Shown here: piece after piece, positions 35,273 through 45,699 of the stretch
How the letters are laid out: every line of letters starts with the position of its first letter
Position numbering within the stretch: position 1 is the stretch's first letter
Assembly (NCBI RefSeq): GCF_000734895.2
Contig: NZ_CP011382.1
Coordinates: forward strand, 1,280,700 to 1,344,699
Direction: 5' to 3'
DNA length: 64,000 nt
Source of the DNA: Calothrix sp. 336/3
Lineage (GTDB): Bacteria > Cyanobacteriota > Cyanobacteriia > Cyanobacteriales > Nostocaceae
Notes under the pieces: generated by a model
Seen by the model: the letters and a program-made list of their open reading frames with translations, nothing else
What the model was told of the DNA's origin: nothing
Databases searched by the model: none
Translations under genes and position numbers: made by a program

Positions 35273-38041
35273 GTGGAGCAAAGCAACTTGACACCAACGC
35301 TGTTGAACAACCGTTATCGTATCATCCAAGCGTTGGGAAGGGGCGGATTTGGTGAAACCTTTCTTGCGGAGGATACCTATCTCCCTTCCTGTCGTCGTTG
35401 TGTGATTAAACGACTCAAACCAGTCACAGCGAAACCGGAAGTTTACCAAATTTTACAAACCAGATTTGCTAGGGAAGCGGTAATTTTAGAAGCCCTAGGT
35501 GAGGGGAACAGGCAGATACCGCAATTATATGCCTATTTTGTGGAGAATGAATATTTTTATTTGGTGCAAGAATTAATTGAGGGTTTGACATTAGGAGAAA
35601 AATTACAAAAATTAGGTTTATTCAGTGAAGAATTAATTAAGGAAATATTAATCAATCTTTTACCTGTTTTAATTTATATCCATAGTCAGGGAGTGATTCA
35701 TCGAGACATCAAACCTAGCAATATTATTCTGCGACAACAGGATGGGAAACCTGTGTTAATTGATTTTGGAATTGCCAAGGAAATTATCCATCCAGTCGTA
35801 GATATTTCCCAGGATGATAGTCAATCAATTATTGTGGGAACTTCCGGTTTTATGTCTCCCGAGCAAGCAATGGGTAAACCCACCTATGCTAGTGATATTT
35901 ATAGTTTGGGGATGACAGCAATTTATCTGTTAACGGGGAGACATCCCCAAGATGTAGTCATAGATAGACAAACAGGAACCGGGAATGAGTTGAACTTCAG
36001 AATTCAGGATAGGTTACTGGCAGAGGTTTTGCAAAAGTCTATCCAATTTCATCACCGCGATCGCTATCCTACAGCCCAAGCAATGTTAGCAGCTTTACAA
36101 CCCCAGGATAGAATCATTTTTGATGTTGCTGATACCATCAATCCTGCGGATGAGAGCATTTATTCCCAGGAAACAACCATTAAATGGGATACCCAACCGG
36201 AGATAACTCCATCCCTTATCCCAAATTTTGAGATTCCCAATAGTACCAACAGTCGGCAAGCATACCGGAATCGGCAAATATTAATTAACAAAGTTAAAAA
36301 TTATTGGGTGAAGGGTGTTTTAGAAACTTCTTTACATGGAGCAGCTTTAATTGCTTTGGGTTTAGAAAATCGACTTGATGCATTAGAACATCCCTGGGGA
36401 ATATTATGGGAAACACCGGAACAAGCAAGACAACCCTTGCCACCCCAAACCAAAATTATTGATATTTTTCAGAAAATTGGTGCAGGGCGATCGCTATTAA
36501 TTTTAGGGGAACCAGGTGCAGGTAAAACCACAACTCTTCTAGAACTTACCCACGATTTAATTACCCTAGCAGAAAATGATATTAATCAGCCGATTCCTGT
36601 TGTTTTTAACCTCTCTACCTGGGTAGATACAAAAATATCTATTACTGACTGGATTATCCGAGAACTTAATACTAAATACCAAGTTTCCTCAGAAATTAGT
36701 CAAACCTGGATACGCAACCAACAATTACTTTTACTCCTTGATGGATTAGATGAGGTGAGCGCTGAAAGACGGGATAATTGCGTGAATCAGATTAATTTAT
36801 TTAGTCAAGAATATGGCGGTACGGAAATTGTCATTTGTAGTCGTATCAAAGACTATGAAGCCCTATCGCAACGCTTAAATTTACAGGCAGCTATTTTAAT
36901 TCAACCCCTAGCTATAGAGCAAATCTATCAATATTTACAAAGCCTGGGTACAGAACTTGAGACGCTGCAAATTGCCCTCCGTTCCGATAAAAATATGCAA
37001 GAATTAGCCCAGTCTCCTCTGATGCTCAGTATCATGACTCTTGCTTATCAAGGTATGAAAATTACTGAGCTACCGGAAATGAATTTAGAAGAGCGCCGAC
37101 AGCATATTTTTGATAAATATATTCAAAGAATGTTCGAGCGTCGTCAAGTCAAATCCCTTTATTCCCAATCTAAATCTATCCATTATCTTACCTGGCTAGC
37201 TAAAAATTTAAAATATCGTTCCCAAACTGTCTTTTTAATCGAAAGAATTCAACCGAATTGGCTAGATAAATTCTGGCAAAAATACATTTATATTACTAGT
37301 TTGTTGTTAATTTTTATTGCCATAGGGATTACAATTGGGATACAATTGATACCATTAGATAGAGTGCTTTTAGCCTTAGGTTTCACCGCGATATTTTTTA
37401 CTTTAGTTTTTGGATTTAATCAAATAAATCCTGTAGAAACCCTCACATGGTCAGGGAAACGTGCGCGCCAACATTTAATTCCAGGAATATTTTGTGGCAC
37501 AGTTTTAGGAGTAATGTTAAAACTTACCGCCGCCACCTTATACGGGTTTTGGAGTTGGCAAACTTTGATAACTTACCTGATGAATTTGCCAATTCACGGG
37601 TGGTTCCGTGGTATCGCATTTGGTTTCAGCCTAGGAATAATTTATGTTTTAATTCGGGGATTAACTAGCCCCAGTATTCAAACCCTAGCGATTCCCAATC
37701 AAGGTATTTGGCAATCTGGAAAAAATGCTCTGATTTTTGGTTGTATTGGCTTTCTAATTCTGGGATTGGCAGCAGCACTTTTAAAATGGCGTATCTTTGC
37801 CTGGGGTATTTTTGGATTTGCCTTCGGTGTCGCATCAGGGGGGGGTGAAGCTTGTCTGAAGCATCTGACTTTAAGGTTAATTCTCTATACAAATGGTTAC
37901 ATTCCCTGGAATTACGCCCGTTTTTTAGATTATGCCACTGAGCGCATATTTTTACAGAAAGTTGGTGGTGGATATATCTTCGTGCATCGTTTACTCCTAG
38001 AACATTTTGCCCAGATGGAGACGCAACCCTGGCATAATTAA
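35273..38041 (+). CDS. Ser/Thr kinase-NACHT ATPase-membrane protein
   Basis: 922 aa, three parts. (1) Hanks-type kinase, residues 10-280, with LGRGGFGETFLAED, VIKRL, VIHRDIKPSNI, LIDFGIAK and MSPEQA; catalytic Lys, Asp and DFG are all present. (2) NACHT-type STAND NTPase, with Walker A ILGEPGAGKTTTLLEL near 410 and Walker B LLLLLDGLDEVSAERR near 487, followed by CSRIKDYEAL and SPLMLSIMTLAY. (3) C-terminal membrane part, about 670-870, with several hydrophobic segments, then FVHRLLLEHFAQME. It starts at a GTG. Such fusions occur in multicellular cyanobacteria; the role is unknown and could be signalling, stress response or defence. Confidence 0.88.
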   Translation: MEQSNLTPTLLNNRYRIIQALGRGGFGETFLAEDTYLPSCRRCVIKRLKPVTAKPEVYQILQTRFAREAVILEALGEGNRQIPQLYAYFVENEYFYLVQELIEGLTLGEKLQKLGLFSEELIKEILINLLPVLIYIHSQGVIHRDIKPSNIILRQQDGKPVLIDFGIAKEIIHPVVDISQDDSQSIIVGTSGFMSPEQAMGKPTYASDIYSLGMTAIYLLTGRHPQDVVIDRQTGTGNELNFRIQDRLLAEVLQKSIQFHHRDRYPTAQAMLAALQPQDRIIFDVADTINPADESIYSQETTIKWDTQPEITPSLIPNFEIPNSTNSRQAYRNRQILINKVKNYWVKGVLETSLHGAALIALGLENRLDALEHPWGILWETPEQARQPLPPQTKIIDIFQKIGAGRSLLILGEPGAGKTTTLLELTHDLITLAENDINQPIPVVFNLSTWVDTKISITDWIIRELNTKYQVSSEISQTWIRNQQLLLLLDGLDEVSAERRDNCVNQINLFSQEYGGTEIVICSRIKDYEALSQRLNLQAAILIQPLAIEQIYQYLQSLGTELETLQIALRSDKNMQELAQSPLMLSIMTLAYQGMKITELPEMNLEERRQHIFDKYIQRMFERRQVKSLYSQSKSIHYLTWLAKNLKYRSQTVFLIERIQPNWLDKFWQKYIYITSLLLIFIAIGITIGIQLIPLDRVLLALGFTAIFFTLVFGFNQINPVETLTWSGKRARQHLIPGIFCGTVLGVMLKLTAATLYGFWSWQTLITYLMNLPIHGWFRGIAFGFSLGIIYVLIRGLTSPSIQTLAIPNQGIWQSGKNALIFGCIGFLILGLAAALLKWRIFAWGIFGFAFGVASGGGEACLKHLTLRLILYTNGYIPWNYARFLDYATERIFLQKVGGGYIFVHRLLLEHFAQMETQPWHN

Positions 38042-38114
38042 TTTCCAGATATATCTAAGTCAAAAATCCCAAATAATATCACCAGACATAATACTATGAC
38101 ACATAGCCATAGCG

Positions 38115-38909
38115 ATGACTGGGAGTAGGAGTGAGTTGCAACCAAGACATAAAATTGGGCGATCGTGGATTTTACGGTTTTGTGCTGCTGTACTATTAGT
38201 GGGGCAAGTATGGTTGCATTTACTACAAGGTAAAGTATACCATCGCCAAATTATGGAACAGATGGTGATTGCTGGACCTGGTTCTATCTTGCCAGCATTT
38301 TTGGTCAATTTTTTTGCTGGGATGATTTTTACCATTCAAACCGCCAGAGAGTTAGTGAAATTTGGTGCTGAGAATACCGTGGGAGGAGCTTTTGCTTTAG
38401 CTTTTTGTCGAGAATTAGCTCCGATTCTCACAGCAAGTATTATTGCGGGGCAAGTAGGTTCTGCTTTTGCTGCGGAATTGGCAGAAATGCAAGTCACCGA
38501 ACAAATAGATGCTCTGTATATGTTGAAAACCGATCCCATTGACTATCTGGTGTTACCCAGGGTAATTGCCTGTTGTGTCATGGTTCCCGTGATTACAATT
38601 TTGGCATTAGTTATTGGTGTGATTGGTGGGGTATTTGTGGGTTTTTACTTTTACCAAGTGACTCCGGAAGTTTTCTTAGAATCCGTGAGAGATTTTCTTG
38701 GGATATCTGATATTTTGACGGTTTTACTTAAGGGTTTGATTTTTGGCATGATGGTAGCTGTCATTGGTTGCAGCTGGGGTTTAAGTACAGTGGGTGGTGC
38801 GAAACAGGTGGGAGAATCTGCCACTGCTGCGGTTGTGACGACTTGGGTTGCAATTTTTATGGTTGATTTTTTCCTTTCTCTACTGATTTTTGAAAAACCA
38901 GCAATTTGA
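38115..38909 (+). CDS. mlaE: MlaE-family ABC transporter permease
   Basis: 264 aa integral membrane permease of the MlaE/Ycf63 (DUF140) family, which works with an ATPase and an MCE-domain protein to move phospholipids or other hydrophobic substrates between membranes. The family core ELAPILTASIIAGQVGSAFAAELAEMQVTEQIDALYML is complete, and about five to six hydrophobic helices follow the expected spacing. No matching ATPase or MCE protein gene is adjacent, which is usual in cyanobacteria. A DHFR-like gene follows 16 bases after the stop. Confidence 0.9.
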   Translation: MTGSRSELQPRHKIGRSWILRFCAAVLLVGQVWLHLLQGKVYHRQIMEQMVIAGPGSILPAFLVNFFAGMIFTIQTARELVKFGAENTVGGAFALAFCRELAPILTASIIAGQVGSAFAAELAEMQVTEQIDALYMLKTDPIDYLVLPRVIACCVMVPVITILALVIGVIGGVFVGFYFYQVTPEVFLESVRDFLGISDILTVLLKGLIFGMMVAVIGCSWGLSTVGGAKQVGESATAAVVTTWVAIFMVDFFLSLLIFEKPAI

Positions 38910-38925
38910 TTGTAGGAGGATAAAA

Positions 38926-39462
38926 ATGAGAAAGATTGTCTATCATGTGGCGACAACTGTTGATAACTATATTGCCCATACCGATGGTTCTATTGATGGT
39001 TTTTTACAGTCAGGGGCAATGGTGGATGAGTATCTTGCTAGCCTGTCAAGATACGACACTGTATTCATGGGTAGGAAAACCTATGAGTTTGGCTATAAAT
39101 ACGGACTACAACCAGGGCAACCCGCCTATGGCAATATGAAACACTATATCTTTTCTCAGACATTAAATTTCCCAAATAATGAGCAAGTAGAGATAGTTAA
39201 GGAAAAGGAATTAGAAGTCATTAATATTTTGAAGCAGCAGGAAGGCAAGGACATTTATTTGTGTGGGGGTGGAATATTTGCAGGCTTTTTACTAGATAAT
39301 TGCTTAATTGACGAAATGATTCTGAAAGTCAACCCTATAATTTTTGGTTGCGGAATTAAACTTTTTGGTGATAGTCAAAAAAGCGTTAGTCTCTGTTTAG
39401 TTGATTCCAAACCCTATGAAGATGGAGGAATTTTACTAACCTATAAATTTAATTATTCCTAA
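38926..39462 (+). CDS. Dihydrofolate reductase-fold protein (RibD C-terminal domain type)
   Basis: 178 aa. VVYHVATTVDNYIAHTDGSIDGFL-type start, YDTVFMGRKTYEFGY and EGKDIYLCGGGIFAGFLLDNCLIDEMILKVNPIIFGCGIKLF are the landmarks of the DHFR-like/RibD_C family, which bind NADPH and reduce pteridine- or riboflavin-like substrates. The substrate is unknown. A strong AGGAGG ribosome site 6 bases before the ATG at 38926 fixes the start, so the 12 codons open upstream are not used. Confidence 0.85.
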   Translation: MRKIVYHVATTVDNYIAHTDGSIDGFLQSGAMVDEYLASLSRYDTVFMGRKTYEFGYKYGLQPGQPAYGNMKHYIFSQTLNFPNNEQVEIVKEKELEVINILKQQEGKDIYLCGGGIFAGFLLDNCLIDEMILKVNPIIFGCGIKLFGDSQKSVSLCLVDSKPYEDGGILLTYKFNYS

Positions 39463-39603
39463 AATTAAATCTTGCTATTTAAACAGTAGGCAAATTTGAC
39501 ACCCTTAGAGAAATGTTGTTACTTTTACCCACACTCGAAACAGAAGATTTACAGGACTGTCAGCAAGAAGCGATGGCTGCGCCAAAGCCTTCAGCTAACG
39601 CCG

Positions 39604-39692
39604 GGTTATACCAATTCGCAATTAAAAAATCTAGATTTAGCAATGGTTCCGTAGATTCCATCTGTAGCCTAATTTTAGAGAATTGGTATTAC
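39604..39692. repeat. Short inverted-repeat element (TATACCAATTC ends)
   Basis: GTTATACCAATTC at the left is matched by GAATTGGTATTAC at the right (12 of 13 positions), about 90 bp apart, so the segment is a small palindromic element of MITE type. The 68-codon frame that crosses it (39513-39719) is not a real gene. Confidence 0.6.
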
Positions 39693-39706
39693 TATTTACT
39701 CCATAA

Positions 39707-40330
39707 TTATTTCACCTGATGTGCTGCTACCATATAGCGGAAGACATATTCCACCAATTCAATATAATTAAGTGCAACTGCTGGGGAAGATGCCCATACT
39801 GTCACACCATGGTTGCGAATTAACAAAGCTGGTATTTGTGGCAGATGGTTGCGAAAACGTGCTTCTATTTCTGAGGCGATTTTTGGTACATCTAAATAAT
39901 TATTAAATACAGCCATGTGACACTGGGGATTTTCTTCCCATACTCCCAAGCCTTTAAGCATTTCTAGGGGTGGTAGGTGTAAAATATCTTCCTGAGCAAA
40001 CATAGAAACCAAATTTGCTTCTATGGAATGGACATGGTAACAAGCCCTCGCTTGAGGAAAAAGGGTGTAAATAGTTTGGTGAATGCTAGTTTCAGCAGAT
40101 GGTTTTAAGTCAGAATCAAATGCTTCTACTGTACTATCTGCATACACGCGCACAAAATCACGGGTGGTTAATTCTCCCTTGGCTTTACCACTGGCTGTAA
40201 TCCAAAAACTCCCATCCTCTAGACGCAGGGAGAGATTGCCCGCAGTCCCCACCATCCAACCTCTTTGGTAAAATAGACGGGCTGCGGTAATTAATTCAAT
40301 ACGTTCATCTGCGCTAACTTGATTGTTCAT
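39707..40330 (-). CDS. mtnB: Methylthioribulose-1-phosphate dehydratase
   Basis: 207 aa class II aldolase-fold enzyme of the methionine salvage pathway; it dehydrates 5-methylthioribulose 1-phosphate. Signatures: GTAGNLSLRLEDGSFWITASGKAKGEL near residue 30, zinc-binding ACYHVHSIEANL and ALLIRNHGVTVWA, and PPLEMLKGLGVW. The mtnX gene lies immediately upstream on the same strand (about 45 bases apart), so an mtnX-mtnB operon is likely. Confidence 0.93.
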   Translation of the reverse strand: MNNQVSADERIELITAARLFYQRGWMVGTAGNLSLRLEDGSFWITASGKAKGELTTRDFVRVYADSTVEAFDSDLKPSAETSIHQTIYTLFPQARACYHVHSIEANLVSMFAQEDILHLPPLEMLKGLGVWEENPQCHMAVFNNYLDVPKIASEIEARFRNHLPQIPALLIRNHGVTVWASSPAVALNYIELVEYVFRYMVAAHQVK

Positions 40331-40374
40331 GGTTGGGAATTTCGAGATTACAAATTAAGATTTCTCCTTTATTT

Positions 40375-41004
40375 TCATTGCCATAAATCTAATAGGCGAT
40401 CGCGCACTTGAAAAAAGTCGTCCCAGGCAATGTATGATTTTTCATATGCTGTTAAATACTTACTGAGAGGTTCCCTCGCAAACACCACAGGGGTATGTAG
40501 TGCCATATTTAAGTCGGTAATCGAATCCCCAATGGCGATATTTTCATCAGCATTATACTTTTCTATCACTTTCACTTTAGCGACTAGTTCCGTATCTGCT
40601 TCAAACTCAGAATATATTTGCAAATATTCACCACTAGTATCTGCATCTACGGCATAAATTGCCTGTACTTGCTCTACCAAATCACCTAAAATTGTTTCTA
40701 CGATTCCCCTTAATCCCCCAGAAACGATAACTAAGGGTACATCTCTTGCCCTGAGAAAATCTAGGAACTCAACAAAGCCAGGGCGAATCGCTTTGGTAGC
40801 GCTAAATGCTAAAATTTCCCCATAATGGGATGCTGGAATAGACTCCAGAATTGTTCTGACTCCTGACCTCAAAGTTAGATTTCTAGCATAAATTTGGGGC
40901 ATTAGCTGGGCAGAAACTTCCGGAGCAAACTTCTTTAAAACAGCAACAAAAGTCTCCTCGGCAGTAATAGTACCATCAAAATCGCAAAAAACAATCCGCT
41001 TCAT
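40375..41004 (-). CDS. mtnX: HAD phosphatase MtnX (2-hydroxy-3-keto-5-methylthiopentenyl-1-P phosphatase)
   Basis: 209 aa HAD-family phosphatase. Motif I IVFCDFDGTITAEET (nucleophile Asp), motif II VPLVIVSGGLRG, and the motif III-IV block with IEKYN followed by ENIAIGDSITDLNMA. With MtnW it performs the two-step alternative to the fused MtnC enolase-phosphatase. No mtnW is seen here, so the pathway is not complete in this window. It sits upstream of mtnB on the same strand. Confidence 0.88.
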   Translation of the reverse strand: MKRIVFCDFDGTITAEETFVAVLKKFAPEVSAQLMPQIYARNLTLRSGVRTILESIPASHYGEILAFSATKAIRPGFVEFLDFLRARDVPLVIVSGGLRGIVETILGDLVEQVQAIYAVDADTSGEYLQIYSEFEADTELVAKVKVIEKYNADENIAIGDSITDLNMALHTPVVFAREPLSKYLTAYEKSYIAWDDFFQVRDRLLDLWQ

Positions 41005-41453
41005 CCATTTACCCTAATGTAAGCTACACTTTGACGGAATTTAATCACTGTGCCTGTGTATTCAAAAACCCAGCCTTCATTACCAGTAAAGTAACCCATA
41101 GTTTGCAAGCGTTTCGCAGGTGTTAAATAAAATTTGTACTTGGAGATTTGTACTTGGAGAGAGGTTAATTCTTAGGTAATGGTTAGTTAAAGATGATGGA
41201 AGTAAGTTGAGTAAGGGTGGTGATAGGCTTTCAGCCCGCCGAAGCGGCGATCGCTCAAAAGTAAAAATTTACCAATAACATCTGTCTTACTATTAACTCT
41301 CCCCAGCTAATGCTCTAGTTATCAATGGAAACAGTTATGTATTGTGATACTCAAACTCTTTTATAGTCAAAATCGGTAAATTTCAATGAACAAATGTTTA
41401 CAAAGTTTAATAGAATAGGTTCATCCACAAAATAAGTATTTTTGCTCAATATC
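41005..41453. other. Intergenic region upstream of ndhD
   Basis: About 450 bases between mtnX (minus) and ndhD (plus), holding both promoters. It has a two-copy direct repeat ATTTGTACTTGGAG near 41130-41160 and the REP-like phrase AGGCTTTCAGCCCGCCGAAGC near 41228. I can name nothing else in it. Confidence 0.6.
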
Positions 41454-43136
41454 ATGATGGCGGATCAATTTCCTTGGCTGACCGCGATTATCCTGCTACC
41501 ACTCGTTGCTTCCTTTGCCATTCCCTTCTTGCCAGATAAAGACGGCAAGCAGATAAGATGGTTTGCTCTGGGCGTAGGTATCGCGGATTTTATTCTGATG
41601 TGCTATGCCTTTTGGAAGCATTACGACCCTAGCAGCGCGACTTTTCAACTTGTTGAGAAGTATGCCTGGGTTCCCCAGTTAGGACTAAGTTGGGCGGTTT
41701 CTGTTGATGGTATTTCTGCCCCCCTCGTCCTCCTAGCTGGTTTAGTCACGACATTATCGATATTGGCAGCTTGGCAAGTAGACCGCAAACCGCGTCTGTT
41801 TTACTTCTTGATGCTGGTGTTATACGCTGCCCAGATTGGGGTGTTTGTCGCCCAGGATATGCTCCTCCTATTTATTATGTGGGAGTTGGAACTGGTTCCC
41901 GTCTACTTGCTAGTCTCAATTTGGGGCGGACAGAGAAGACGCTACGCAGCGACAAAATTCTTGATTTACACCGCAGCAGCTTCGATTTTTATTCTGATAG
42001 CTGGTTTAGCTCTGGCATTCTCTGGTGGTAATGTCACCTTTGACATAGTGGAGTTGGGTCTGAAAGATTACCCCCTAGGCTTAGAATTACTAGTTTACGC
42101 TGGATTGTTAATTGCCTTCGGTGTGAAGTTGGCGATTTTCCCCATGCATACTTGGCTCCCGGATGCTCACGGTGAAGCATCTGCTCCCGTCTCGATGATT
42201 TTGGCGGGTGTCCTCTTGAAAATGGGCGGATACGGCTTAATTCGCCTGAACATGGAAATGCTCTCAGATGCCCATATTTACTTTGCACCTATCCTGGCTT
42301 GTTTAGGTGTGGTGAATATTGTCTACGGTGGTTTAAATTCCTTTGCTCAGAAGAATATGAAGCGCCGTTTGGCTTATTCTTCAGTTTCCCACATGGGATT
42401 TGTCCTCCTGGGTATTGCTTCCTTCACCGATTTAGGGGTGAGTGGGGCAATGTTGCAAATGATTTCCCACGGTTTAATTGCGGCGGTTCTCTTCTTCCTG
42501 GCAGGTGTCACCTACGATCGCACCCACACCCTTGTCATGGATGATATGGGTAATATTGGTCAAGCAATGCCGAAAGTATTTGCTCTGTTCACCATGGGTT
42601 CCATGGCATCCCTGGCACTTCCTGGAATGAGCGGTTTTGTGGGCGAGTTGGAAGTGTTTGTGGGCTTGACTACCAGTGATATCTACAGTTCCACCTTCTC
42701 TACGGTGATGATTTTCCTGGCTGCGGTGGGGCTAATTCTGACACCGATATATCTGCTCTCCATGTTGCGTCAGGTGTTTTATAACCCAGGAAATGCTCCT
42801 ACTTGCAATCTCAATGATGCAGGTTTACAGGATGGCATTGATGAGGCGGTGTGTTTTGGTACTAACTGTGTTCTGCCTGGAAATGCCAAATTTAATGATG
42901 CGAACCCCCGTGAAGTATTTATTGCCGCTTGCTTCTTGGTGTTGATTATTGGCATCGGTGTTTATCCCAAGTTAGCTACGAATATTTACGACGTGAAGAC
43001 TGTAGCTGTAAATACACAGGTGCGCCAATCCTACACTCAAATTGCTGAAACTAATCCCGGTATCTACGCGAGTTCTTTCCTAACTCCAAGAGTTGCAGAG
43101 TCGGAAGTTGCTCCGGTTTTGGGAGTTCTGAAATAG
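41454..43136 (+). CDS. ndhD: NAD(P)H-quinone oxidoreductase subunit D (NDH-1 chain 4)
   Basis: About 560 aa proton-pumping subunit of thylakoid NDH-1 with some 14 membrane helices, used in respiration, cyclic electron flow or CO2 uptake. Diagnostic segments are [50 protein letters not shown] with the key Glu, FAVKLAIFP-like [41 protein letters not shown], and [16 protein letters not shown]. The similarity is to the NdhD1/D2 type rather than the CO2-uptake D3/D4 type, as far as I can judge. ATG at 41454 or 41457; the frame is also open to a TTG at 41442. A terminator follows. Confidence 0.93.
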   Translation: MMADQFPWLTAIILLPLVASFAIPFLPDKDGKQIRWFALGVGIADFILMCYAFWKHYDPSSATFQLVEKYAWVPQLGLSWAVSVDGISAPLVLLAGLVTTLSILAAWQVDRKPRLFYFLMLVLYAAQIGVFVAQDMLLLFIMWELELVPVYLLVSIWGGQRRRYAATKFLIYTAAASIFILIAGLALAFSGGNVTFDIVELGLKDYPLGLELLVYAGLLIAFGVKLAIFPMHTWLPDAHGEASAPVSMILAGVLLKMGGYGLIRLNMEMLSDAHIYFAPILACLGVVNIVYGGLNSFAQKNMKRRLAYSSVSHMGFVLLGIASFTDLGVSGAMLQMISHGLIAAVLFFLAGVTYDRTHTLVMDDMGNIGQAMPKVFALFTMGSMASLALPGMSGFVGELEVFVGLTTSDIYSSTFSTVMIFLAAVGLILTPIYLLSMLRQVFYNPGNAPTCNLNDAGLQDGIDEAVCFGTNCVLPGNAKFNDANPREVFIAACFLVLIIGIGVYPKLATNIYDVKTVAVNTQVRQSYTQIAETNPGIYASSFLTPRVAESEVAPVLGVLK

Positions 43137-43169
43137 GGAATTGATTACATAGCTGAAAAATTTCTGAGG

Positions 43170-43200
43170 AGAGGGTAATTATTACCCTTTCTTTTTTTTT
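43170..43200 (+). terminator. Intrinsic terminator after ndhD
   Basis: AGGGTAAT-T-ATTACCCT stem with almost no loop followed by TTCTTTTTTTTT. It is the best intrinsic terminator in the window and sits 35 bases after the ndhD stop, before the convergent leu genes. Confidence 0.85.
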
Positions 43201-43228
43201 GGGAATTTTATAGAAATTGGAGGAGAAA

Positions 43229-43248
43229 GACGTTCCGTCGGAACGTCT
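43229..43248. repeat. Perfect hairpin GACGTTCC-GTC-GGAACGTC
   Basis: An 8-bp perfect inverted repeat with a 3-base loop in the gap between ndhD and leuD, about 40 bases before the leuD stop on the convergent strand. Similar AGACGTTCT phrases occur near 56815-56870, so it may be part of a dispersed REP-type family or a leu terminator. Confidence 0.6.
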
Positions 43249-43284
43249 CTACCAGAGCTTTTGGATAATGGATAATTAAATCTT

Positions 43285-43881
43285 TCAACTTGCCCAGGAA
43301 ATGTAGGGTAACTTTGCTGCCGTTGCTTGAATCTGTGTTGCTTGTGCTACCAACTGCCCGCAAGCGTCCCAACTACCGGAGACAAACATATTTCTTGCTC
43401 CCTCACCCATAGTAATAGAGGCAAGGAAGTCGCCTGATTGCACTTCCATGGTTTCTAAATTAACAGTTACCGAGGCTTGGGGATTGGTAGCGATTATTTC
43501 CTGTAGTTGTTTCACCGTTGTGCCATCAGCAGTAATACAAGGTACACCGATAGCTACGCAATTACCGAAGAATATTTCAGCAAAGCTTTCACCGATTATG
43601 GCACGAATTCCCCATTTATATATAGCTTGGGGGGCGTGTTCCCGAGAAGAGCCACAGCCAAAATTACGATTGACGACTAATATTTGTGCTGTTTGATACT
43701 GAGCTTGGTCAAAGGGATGCTGACCGTCTAAAGCTGCGCGATCGTCGGCGAAAGCGTGTTCACCTAAACCATCAAAGGTGACACATTTTAAAAAGCGAGC
43801 CGGAATGATGCGATCGGTGTCAATATCATTGCCTACCAGGGGTATGCCACGTCCGGATACGGATTTAACTTCACTGTTCAT
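43285..43881 (-). CDS. leuD: 3-isopropylmalate dehydratase small subunit
   Basis: 198 aa swivel-domain subunit of isopropylmalate isomerase (leucine biosynthesis). Signatures: [16 protein letters not shown] and [36 protein letters not shown]. It follows leuC on the minus strand, separated by about 200 bases that carry a tandem repeat and a palindromic element, so co-transcription is possible but not certain. Confidence 0.95.
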   Translation of the reverse strand: MNSEVKSVSGRGIPLVGNDIDTDRIIPARFLKCVTFDGLGEHAFADDRAALDGQHPFDQAQYQTAQILVVNRNFGCGSSREHAPQAIYKWGIRAIIGESFAEIFFGNCVAIGVPCITADGTTVKQLQEIIATNPQASVTVNLETMEVQSGDFLASITMGEGARNMFVSGSWDACGQLVAQATQIQATAAKLPYISWAS

Positions 43882-43884
43882 GGG

Positions 43885-43930
43885 AGGGAGTAGGGAGTAG
43901 GGAGTAATGAGTAATGAGTAGGGAGTAACC
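43885..43930. repeat. STRR-type tandem repeat between leuC and leuD
   Basis: Runs of GGGAGTA / ATGAGTA 7-base units (GGAGTAGGGAGTAGGGAGTAATGAGTAATGAGTAGGGAG). Heptanucleotide repeats of this kind are typical of heterocystous cyanobacteria. Confidence 0.75.
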
Positions 43931-43998
43931 TACTAGTCAAAGTTTCTTTGGTGGACTATTAGTTAGTCATGCCATAAGTTGTGATGGGTGAAAAATAT

Positions 43999-44055
43999 GT
44001 GTAGTGGGAGTCTCGCTCCCTGATTTGCAGATGCGGGCTTTCTGACCCCGACTAC
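43999..44055. repeat. Dispersed palindromic element, reverse copy
   Basis: TGTAGTGGGAGTCTCGCTCCC...CCGACTACA, the opposite-orientation relative of the element at 13408. It lies directly downstream of the leuC stop. Confidence 0.6.
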
Positions 44056-44086
44056 AGTAAACTATCAAAATTAATCACATGAACTA

Positions 44087-45496
44087 CTAAAATAATTCAC
44101 GCACATCAAAAACCTGACCTTTCACAGCAGCAGCTGCAACCATTGCGGGACTCATGAGCAGGGTTCTACCGGAGGCAGAGCCTTGGCGACCTTTAAAGTT
44201 ACGATTGGAGGAGGAAGCGCTGATTTGTCGTCCTTGTAATTTGTCGGGATTCATTGCCAAGCACATGGAACAACCAGGTTCCCGCCATTCAAAACCTGCG
44301 GCAACAAAGATTTTATCGAGTCCTTCAGCTTCTGCTTGTTGCTTGACTCGTTCGGAACCTGGGACAACGAAAGCTTTGACTCCTGCGGCAACCTGTCGTC
44401 CTTGGGCAATTTTGGCAGCTTCTCGTAAGTCGCTGATTCTACCATTGGTACAGCTACCAATAAAGCAAACATCTACTTTTGTACCCTGGATGGGTTGACC
44501 GGGAGCCAAATCCATGTATTGGTATGCTTCTTCGGCAATGAATCGGTCTTCCTCTGGTAATTCCTCGGCAGTGGGTATAAATTGATTGACGCCGATGCCT
44601 TGACCGGGAGTAATACCCCAGGTGACGGTGGGGGGAATATCTGCCGCATCAAAGACGACGACATCATCGTATTCAGCATCGGCATCGCTACGGATGGACT
44701 CCCACCAGGCGACAGCTTTGTCCCAGTAGGCTGCTTTGGGGGCAAAATCTCTGCCTTGGAGGTAATCGTAGGTAATTTGGTCAGGGTTAATGTAGCCGCA
44801 ACGTGCCCCACCTTCGATCGCCATGTTACAGACTGTCATGCGTTCTTCCATGGTCATATTGGCAAAGGTAGAGCCTGCGTATTCATAGGCATAGCCTACG
44901 CCACCTTTAACACCAAGAGTACGGATGATATGGAGAATCACATCCTTGGCATAGACACCGGGTTGGAGAGTCCCGTTAACTTCAATTTTGCGGACTTTTA
45001 ATTTAGATAGGGCAAGGGTTTGGGAAGCAAGGACATCTCTCACTTGACTGGTACCAATCCCAAAGGCGATCGCTCCAAAAGCACCATGGGTAGATGTGTG
45101 ACTATCACCACAGGCGATCGTCATTCCCGGTTGTGTCAATCCCTGCTCTGGGGCAATCACATGGACAATACCCTGACCGCCAGAACCAATATCATAAAAA
45201 GTGATGCCATAGTCTTGGCAGTTATTTTCTAGAGATTGCATCATCTCCTCTGCCAAACTATCCACAAAGGGACGCGCTTGGTTTGTGGTGGGGACAATGT
45301 GGTCTACTGTGGCGACGGTACGTTGGGGATATAGTACCTTTAGACCCCTTTCCCGTAGCATGGCAAAGGCTTGGGGACTAGTGACTTCATGAATCAGGTG
45401 TAGTCCAATAAATAGTTGCGTTTGTCCAGAGGGCAGCGTACCAACGGTATGTAAATCCCAAACTTTATCAAACAACGTACCTTTGCTCATACTCAA
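44087..45496 (-). CDS. leuC: 3-isopropylmalate dehydratase large subunit
   Basis: 469 aa aconitase-family subunit carrying the 4Fe-4S cluster. Cluster ligands are in [18 protein letters not shown] near residue 347 and [13 protein letters not shown] near residue 410. Other signatures are [30 protein letters not shown] and [14 protein letters not shown]. It starts at ATG 45496 ([14 protein letters not shown]); a second ATG two codons in is also possible. It is upstream of leuD on the same strand. Confidence 0.96.
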   Translation of the reverse strand: MSMSKGTLFDKVWDLHTVGTLPSGQTQLFIGLHLIHEVTSPQAFAMLRERGLKVLYPQRTVATVDHIVPTTNQARPFVDSLAEEMMQSLENNCQDYGITFYDIGSGGQGIVHVIAPEQGLTQPGMTIACGDSHTSTHGAFGAIAFGIGTSQVRDVLASQTLALSKLKVRKIEVNGTLQPGVYAKDVILHIIRTLGVKGGVGYAYEYAGSTFANMTMEERMTVCNMAIEGGARCGYINPDQITYDYLQGRDFAPKAAYWDKAVAWWESIRSDADAEYDDVVVFDAADIPPTVTWGITPGQGIGVNQFIPTAEELPEEDRFIAEEAYQYMDLAPGQPIQGTKVDVCFIGSCTNGRISDLREAAKIAQGRQVAAGVKAFVVPGSERVKQQAEAEGLDKIFVAAGFEWREPGCSMCLAMNPDKLQGRQISASSSNRNFKGRQGSASGRTLLMSPAMVAAAAVKGQVFDVRELF

Positions 45497-45699
45497 ACCC
45501 GGTTTTTCAGCATTCGGATCTTAGATGTTACCAGAAATTATGGCTAGATAGTTGGGAATTTGAGTAATGGTTAACAATCAAGTTCTCTGTGTTTTCTTCC
45601 CCTTTCCCCCATTACCAATTACCCATTTACAACGAATCCCCAAAAAGCCCTAAACTTAAGAATGCATTTAATGTTGTTTTAATCTTGACTGAAGTACCT

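Noticed and set aside
39513..39719. 68-codon plus-strand frame
   Set aside because: It runs through a palindromic repeat and has no ribosome site or family resemblance.
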